From Desulforhopalus sp. (GTDB lineage Bacteria; Desulfobacterota; Desulfobulbia; Desulfobulbales; Desulfocapsaceae), in assembly GCA_023231425.1 (NCBI GenBank), contig JALNVI010000078.1, forward strand, positions 1 through 11,346: a stretch of 11,346 bases of DNA, read 5' to 3'. A model generated the notes under the pieces. The model did not search any database, had not been told where the DNA came from, and saw nothing but the letters and a program-made list of their open reading frames with translations. Positions 7,422 through 11,346 of the stretch are shown in pieces; position 1 is the first letter of the stretch, and every line of letters starts with the position of its first letter. Position numbers and translations under genes: made by a program.

Positions 7422-7562
7422 GGGTACCTTGAATAATCAGTCTTTCGCCCATTTTCTTCGTTGCAATCAAAAATTTATCCTCGGGATATCAGTTATATGC
7501 CTGCGGTAAATTTCTTCCTGCGCCTTGAATATGAACGAAATACAAGATTATTCAAGGTGCCC
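7422..7562. mobile_element. 141-bp MITE-like element, copy 2
   Basis: Same element as at 4314-4454, in the same orientation and exactly 141 bp, but flanked by a different duplication: ATAA at 7418-7421 and 7563-7566. The 17-bp terminal repeats (GGGTACCTTGAATAATC at the left) differ by one base from each other, better preserved than in copy 1. It has inserted between the importer permease gene and the FAD dehydrogenase gene, inside what otherwise looks like one transcription unit. It contains no open frame of note. Confidence 0.88.
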
Positions 7563-7588
7563 ATAAGATAGAGGATGCGAACAGGATC

Positions 7589-8254
7589 TCAATGATGACC
7601 AAAACCTGGGATAAAAAGACGATGTTCAATTTTTTTGAGAATGATGATAGCGAGAGAAACCAGTGCGAGGTAATAGAGGCCGATAATACTGAAGACCTCG
7701 GTAAAACGAAAATACTCGGTGGCAACAGTTTTTCCCGCTCCGGTTAATTCGATACAGGTGACGATGAACGCCAGAGAAGAATATTTGATCAGATAGATAA
7801 TTTCATTGCCGCAGCCATGTATGGCCCGGCGAAATGCCTGGGGAAGAATGATCCACACAATGGTCTGGAACGTGGTAAAGCCCAGAGCCTGGGCACCAAG
7901 ATATTGACCACTTTTAATCGACAGGAGTGCCCCGCGCACGTATTCCGACTGATAAGCCGCGCTGCACAGGGTAAAACCGAGAACTGCGGCCAGATAGGGT
8001 GTCAGATAGATACCAAGATTGGGCAGGCCGAAATAGAGGACAAACAGCTGGATAACCAGCGGTGTTCCGCGAAATATGGCTGCATAGCAATTCGCCATTG
8101 TCCTGAAAAATCGGTTGCCATAGGTACGGACAGCACCGGCGGTAATCCCGATCAAGACTCCCCCCACCGCCGAAGGTACGATAAGGGCAATGGACATGAG
8201 CAGCCCGCGGTTGAGGCTGGTAAAAAGATCCTGGTAAAAGGGCGACAGTTCCAC
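7589..8254 (-). CDS. Polar amino-acid ABC transporter permease (second)
   Basis: HisM/GlnP-family inner-membrane permease, 221 residues, usual length. It has about five hydrophobic segments, the FRGTPLVIQLFVLYFG motif after the second or third helix, and the EAA loop from SAAYQSEYVRGAL through GAQALGFTTFQTI to LPQAFRRA, which docks on the ATPase. The start is GTG at 8252-8254, two bases after the ATPase stop, with an AGGG about 8 bases ahead inside the ATPase gene. It is the partner of the permease at 9021-9701; together they would form the heterodimeric channel. The specific amino acid is not evident. The gene ends 27 bp before the MITE-like insertion. Confidence 0.93.
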   Translation of the reverse strand: MELSPFYQDLFTSLNRGLLMSIALIVPSAVGGVLIGITAGAVRTYGNRFFRTMANCYAAIFRGTPLVIQLFVLYFGLPNLGIYLTPYLAAVLGFTLCSAAYQSEYVRGALLSIKSGQYLGAQALGFTTFQTIVWIILPQAFRRAIHGCGNEIIYLIKYSSLAFIVTCIELTGAGKTVATEYFRFTEVFSIIGLYYLALVSLAIIILKKIEHRLFIPGFGHH

Positions 8255-8256
8255 GA

Positions 8257-9024
8257 TTAGCCCTCGACCTCAGAAAGTTCATTGAGCAGGTCACAAAACC
8301 CCTGGGATTTGCTTTTATTACCGGCTGCCAGAAGTGCGTCCGGAGGCCCCTGCTCGACTATCCTGCCATCTTCCATAAAAAGGATCTCATCGGCCAGATT
8401 ATGGATAAGGCTGATCTGGTGGGTGGCCATGATCATAGTCATCCCTTTTACGGCCAGTCCTTTGATAACGTTGATGACTTCGCCGATCAAGGTCGGGTCC
8501 AGAGCGGAAGTCGGTTCATCAAGCAGTAAAATTTTCGGGTCCATGGCCAGTGCTCTGGCAATCGCCACCCGCTGTTTCTGTCCCCCGGAAAGTTGCGCCG
8601 GATAGAGACTCTCTTTGTCACTGAGGCCAACCTGCTCCAGTTCCAGTCGTGCCCGTTGTTCCGCCTCTTTTTTCGACATCTTTTTTACTTTACGCAGGGG
8701 AACGGTAATATTTCCAAGAGCAGTCAGGTGGTCAAAGAGATTGAAATCCTGGAAAATCATGCCAACCTCCTGTCTCAACCGGTATATATCCTGCTTCCGG
8801 GTGAACTGGATGCGCTCATTATCCAGCTCGATCTCACCGGAATCCGGCATGACAAGACAGTTAATGCATTGCAAAAAGGTACTTTTCCCTCCCCCGGAAG
8901 GACCGATAAGGATCTTTATGTCGCCCTTTGCCAGCTCGATGCTTACCGAGTTGAGAATTGTGACGTCCCCAAAAGATTTCGTTATATTTTTCACCCGAAG
9001 AATCGGCTTTTTGTCAGTCATCAT
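8257..9024 (-). CDS. Polar amino-acid ABC transporter ATP-binding protein
   Basis: HisP/GlnQ-type ATPase, 255 residues, powering the amino-acid importer. Motifs in order: Walker A GPSGGGKS at 41-48, Q-loop Gln92 in MIFQDFNLF, signature LSGGQKQRVAIARAL from 145, Walker B ILLLDEPTSALD from 165, and switch His202 in MATHQ. FNLFDHLTALGNI is characteristic of the polar amino-acid subfamily. The first ATG overlaps the preceding permease stop (ATGA at 9021-9024); a second ATG follows directly, so either may be used. It is tightly coupled on both sides, with only two bases to the next permease. Confidence 0.96.
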   Translation of the reverse strand: MMTDKKPILRVKNITKSFGDVTILNSVSIELAKGDIKILIGPSGGGKSTFLQCINCLVMPDSGEIELDNERIQFTRKQDIYRLRQEVGMIFQDFNLFDHLTALGNITVPLRKVKKMSKKEAEQRARLELEQVGLSDKESLYPAQLSGGQKQRVAIARALAMDPKILLLDEPTSALDPTLIGEVINVIKGLAVKGMTMIMATHQISLIHNLADEILFMEDGRIVEQGPPDALLAAGNKSKSQGFCDLLNELSEVEG

Positions 9025-9701
9025 TGATTTCCATGCTGAGAATAGCCCGGAATACGGACATACTGTTCCAGTTTCCGCAGGCCGATGACTCCGGCCCAGG
9101 TGAGGAGAAAATAGATAATTCCAGCGGTAATGTACAGTGAAAGGTGCTGGTAGGTACGAGAGGCAACAAACTGGGTCCGGGCCATGATCTCAGGGGCCCC
9201 GATAACAAAGGCCAGTGCTGAATCCTTGAGGATGATGGAATATTCATTGGACCAGGCCGGAATGGACAGCCTCAATATCTGGGGCAGCACGATACTCTTT
9301 ATTGCCTGGATGTCGCTCATGCCAAGGGCACTGGCAGCCTTGAACTGCCCCTGAGGAAGCGACAGGATAGCCCCTTTGAAAATATTGGCCTGATAGGCTC
9401 CGGTGGTCATACCCAAAACTATGGAGACCGTGGCAAAGGCGCTGAAATTGAGACCCAGAAAAGAAAAAAGGCCAAAATAGAAGAGAAAGAGCAGAACTAC
9501 AACCGGCACTCCGCGAAATATCCATACGTAAACGGTTAATATATTGCGTATATACCGATTACCATAGACAAGGCCGACCGACATGAAAATACCGATAAAA
9601 AGGCCCAAAAACATGGCGAAGACCACTATCCCGGCGGTAAGGAATGATCCCTGCAGGAGATAAGGCAGCGAATCAACAACGACGGATAACGCATTTTGCA
9701 T
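9021..9701 (-). CDS. Polar amino-acid ABC transporter permease (first)
   Basis: HisQ/GlnP-family permease, 226 residues from the chosen start. It begins MQNALSVVVDSLPYLLQGS, followed by hydrophobic segments, the FRGVPVVVLLFLFYFG motif, and the EAA loop GAYQANIFKGAILSLPQGQF continuing to LGMSDIQAIKSIVLPQ. An in-frame ATG at 9806 would add 35 residues rich in Cys, His and Pro; I reject it because that stretch runs through a transcription terminator and a 15-bp tandem repeat. The chosen ATG at 9699-9701 has CAGGTA about 7 bases upstream. The gene overlaps the ATPase start by 4 bp. Confidence 0.92.
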   Translation of the reverse strand: MQNALSVVVDSLPYLLQGSFLTAGIVVFAMFLGLFIGIFMSVGLVYGNRYIRNILTVYVWIFRGVPVVVLLFLFYFGLFSFLGLNFSAFATVSIVLGMTTGAYQANIFKGAILSLPQGQFKAASALGMSDIQAIKSIVLPQILRLSIPAWSNEYSIILKDSALAFVIGAPEIMARTQFVASRTYQHLSLYITAGIIYFLLTWAGVIGLRKLEQYVRIPGYSQHGNQ

Positions 9702-9723
9702 CGAGTTACCTGAACTATTGAGA

Positions 9724-9762
9724 CAAGGATGGTTGCAGCAAGGATGGTTGCAGCAATGATGG
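9724..9762. repeat. 15-bp tandem repeat in the permease leader
   Basis: CAAGGATGGTTGCAG occurs twice back to back (9724-9738, 9739-9753), followed by a partial third copy (9754-9762). It lies between the terminator and the first permease start, so it falls in the 5' leader of the permease message. No protein-coding role is supported. Confidence 0.85.
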
Positions 9763-9782
9763 ATAAAAAAACCCGGGAACGC

Positions 9783-9828
9783 AAAAAAAGACGGGTCTAC
9801 ATCCAAACGTTGCTGTAGACCCGTCTTT
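9783..9828 (-). terminator. Intra-cluster Rho-independent terminator after binding-protein gene
   Basis: Perfect 15-bp arms AAAGACGGGTCTACA (9787-9801) and TGTAGACCCGTCTTT (9814-9828) with a 12-base loop. On the minus strand the hairpin is followed by a run of seven T (9789 down to 9783). It begins 10 bp past the binding-protein stop and precedes the permease genes, so most transcripts would stop here and only readthrough would reach the rest of the cluster. Confidence 0.92.
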
Positions 9829-9837
9829 GCCCCGATC

Positions 9838-10587
9838 TTATTTGTTTAAATTGTATTTTTCAACCAGTTTATTCCATTCAGGCGTGGCCATAAATTTAGA
9901 GAGAGACTTGTTTACTTTTTCCAGCAGCTCTTTTTCGTCCTTGCGAACAGCATAGCCGAATTCTTCGTCATCCATACCGAAGGTGCCGATAATGTGGACG
10001 TCTTTTTTAGAAGCCGCGTCTTTTGCGGGGGCATCGTCCATTGCTGCTGCATCAATCCTGCCGTTCAGCACGTCTTCTATGGCAAGCGGTGAGGAGCTGT
10101 AGTAGCGGAGTTCAAAGTTCCATCCTTTTTTCGGTGCTTCTTGTTTAAACCATTTGGCTTCGGTGGTTCCCTGCTGTACGCCAATGGTTTTTTTACCGTT
10201 CAAAACCTGGTCAACGGTCAGTGAAGAGTCTTTCTTCGTAACCAGAACCTGCTGGATGATCCAGTAGGGAATGGTGAAGTTGACCTGTTTGGACCTCTCT
10301 TCGGTAATGCTCATGCCTGATGCAATGATATCGATTTTTTTGGTCAACAGGCTGGTAATAATTCCATCCCATTCGATTGCCTGATGGGTAACTTCCATAC
10401 CGAGATCTTTGCCAATCCAGGTCATTACTTCCACATCAAACCCGCTTGGCGTCCCGGTCTTGTCAATAAAGGCAAATGGCGGGAAATTTGCGTCGATACC
10501 ATTAACCAGTTTAGCGGCACCAAAAGAGCTTCCTGCACAAAGCAGTGTCAGCAGACTGCACAAAAGACATAAATTTTTTTTCAGCAT
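9838..10587 (-). CDS. Periplasmic polar amino-acid-binding protein
   Basis: Family 3 solute-binding protein (HisJ/GlnH type), 249 residues, capturing an amino acid in the periplasm for the importer. Residues 1 to about 23 form a signal peptide (Leu-Lys-Lys, a Leu/Cys-rich core, then SSFGA); no true lipobox is present. The mature chain has IDANFPPFAFIDKTGTPSGFD (split here after the first 16: GTPSGFDVEVMTWIG follows), then SGMSITEERSKQVNFTIPY (90-108) whose Arg98 should bind the ligand carboxylate, IGVQQGTTEA (135-144) and DAAAMDDAPAKDAA near 179, all typical. A strong Shine-Dalgarno GGAAGGGG precedes the ATG. It is the first gene of the minus-strand cluster and is followed by a terminator. 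The ligand is not readable from the sequence. Confidence 0.95.
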   Translation of the reverse strand: MLKKNLCLLCSLLTLLCAGSSFGAAKLVNGIDANFPPFAFIDKTGTPSGFDVEVMTWIGKDLGMEVTHQAIEWDGIITSLLTKKIDIIASGMSITEERSKQVNFTIPYWIIQQVLVTKKDSSLTVDQVLNGKKTIGVQQGTTEAKWFKQEAPKKGWNFELRYYSSSPLAIEDVLNGRIDAAAMDDAPAKDAASKKDVHIIGTFGMDDEEFGYAVRKDEKELLEKVNKSLSKFMATPEWNKLVEKYNLNK

Positions 10588-10662
10588 TTTCCCCTTCCTT
10601 TGTTGTTAGTTTTTTTGTCGTGAATTCTTCTCCACATCCGCAACCTTCATTGCAGGCCATAT

Positions 10663-10691
10663 AACATATCCTATTTTGATTATTTGGTAAA
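10663..10691 (-). promoter_or_regulatory. Candidate promoter for the amino-acid importer cluster
   Basis: On the minus strand TTTACC (10691-10686) and TATGTT (10668-10663) are 17 bp apart, each matching four of six consensus bases, about 76 bp before the binding-protein ATG. It is the best pair I see upstream but a modest match. Confidence 0.35.
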
Positions 10692-10868
10692 AACATAAAA
10701 TTGCTGTTCCGGTAAAGACGATCATGCACTGGTCAGGAAGGCGGTTCCTTCTCCATCCTGAACGACATGGTCTGTGCCTTCTGTTCTCACTGTTCCTTGT
10801 TCGCGGGTGGCAGGGCGGGATCTGGCCGAAATATCAATTACATTTTTTACTGACCAGAGAACGCGACC
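10692..10868. other. Intergenic stretch with hairpin and repeat remnant
   Basis: No gene is supported here. TCAGGA at 10733-10738 can pair with TCCTGA at 10756-10761, and GAAGG at 10737-10741 with CCTTC at 10747-10751, two alternative small stems. The 31 bp at 10838-10868, abutting the right array, match 4482-4512 at 25 of 31 positions, so this looks like a remnant of the element around 4469-4797. Confidence 0.45.
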
Positions 10869-11346
10869 ATCACCATTGGTGAAAAATCGGTACGGCGGTG
10901 GTTTCCCGCGATGTTGTTCTGTAGACAAGGCATGCCTTGTCTCTACGGTGGCGGCAATCAGCGAAATGGCAACCATCACCGATAACCCGCGAAACAATAC
11001 ACGCCATGTTGTCATAACGGTGGAATTACACATCATTGGTGAAAGATCGGCACGACAGTGATTTCAGCAATGGTGTTGTAGAGACAAGGCATGCCTTGTC
11101 TACACGGTGGCGGCAATCAGCGAAATGGCAACCATCACCGATAACCCGCGAAACAATACACGCCATGTTGTCATAACGGTGGAATTACACATCATTGGTG
11201 AAAGATCGGCACAACAGTGATTTCAGCAATGGTGTTGTAGAGACAAGGCATGCCTTGTCTACACGGTGGCGGCAATCAGCGAAATGGCAACCATCACCGA
11301 TAACCCGCGAAATAATACACGCCATGTTGTCATAACGGTGGAATTA
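10869..11346. repeat. Right tandem array of 159-163-bp palindrome-bearing units
   Basis: Units at 10869-11031 (163 bp), 11032-11190 (159 bp) and 11191 to the window end belong to the same family and orientation as the left array. They are shorter mainly because the CCACGGGG-containing segment found in the left units is missing. The palindrome cores lie at 10919-10946 (left-array orientation, one mismatch) and at 11078-11105 and 11237-11264 (reversed orientation). The last two units are almost identical, indicating recent duplication. The array runs off the window end. Open frames across it shift phase or join unrelated sequence and are not taken as genes. Confidence 0.9.

Noticed and set aside
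9702..9806. N-terminal extension of the first amino-acid permease
   Set aside because: It would translate the 15-bp tandem repeat and part of the terminator stem into a Cys/His/Pro-rich segment unlike the family; the ATG at 9701 has a ribosome-binding site and family-typical start.
10722..11061. Open frames of about 95-104 codons on both strands at the right array
   Set aside because: They run from intergenic sequence into the repeat family and translate the palindrome; no protein family resemblance and no credible start signals.

Overview
The window looks like a chromosomal segment of a Gram-negative, probably anaerobic bacterium. My best guess is a Desulfobacterota sulfate reducer, possibly Desulfobulbales-like. 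This is inferred from protein flavour (exported nickel superoxide dismutase, GlcD-type hydroxyacid dehydrogenase, periplasmic binding proteins) and repeat style, not from a database search. It has two gene modules, framed and interrupted by non-coding repeats.

Region by region. Positions 1-628 are a tandem array of a 172-bp non-coding unit, each copy carrying a GTAG-type palindrome. Positions 791-1237 (+) encode a nickel superoxide dismutase with a signal peptide ending just before the metal-binding N-terminal His. A bidirectional terminator at 1253-1305 separates it from a convergent minus-strand ABC importer of the iron-siderophore/cobalamin/metal-chelate class: binding protein 3171-4277, permease 2099-3169, ATPase 1326-2102. 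Positions 4278-4798 hold no gene but contain a 141-bp MITE-like element with target-site duplications, then a palindromic region of about 330 bp.

Positions 4799-10587 are a minus-strand cluster, read from high to low coordinates: polar amino-acid binding protein, intra-cluster terminator, permease, ATPase, permease, a second copy of the 141-bp element, GlcD-type FAD 2-hydroxyacid dehydrogenase, class I aminotransferase. From 10869 to the window end there is a second array of the same repeat family, in the same orientation, with a 159-bp period.

How the genes may work together: the importer brings in an amino acid, the aminotransferase interconverts it with a 2-oxo acid, and the flavoenzyme produces a 2-oxo acid from a D-2-hydroxyacid, so the last two could meet at a common 2-oxo acid. 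The terminator after the binding-protein gene would keep that protein in excess over the membrane parts. In the other module, a secreted nickel enzyme lies beside a metal-chelate importer; a nickel connection is possible but unproven.

The strongest non-genic signals are the 141-bp element (two copies, both 141 bp, each with a different 4-bp duplication) and the palindromes, whose 28-bp core occurs in both orientations within homologous flanks.
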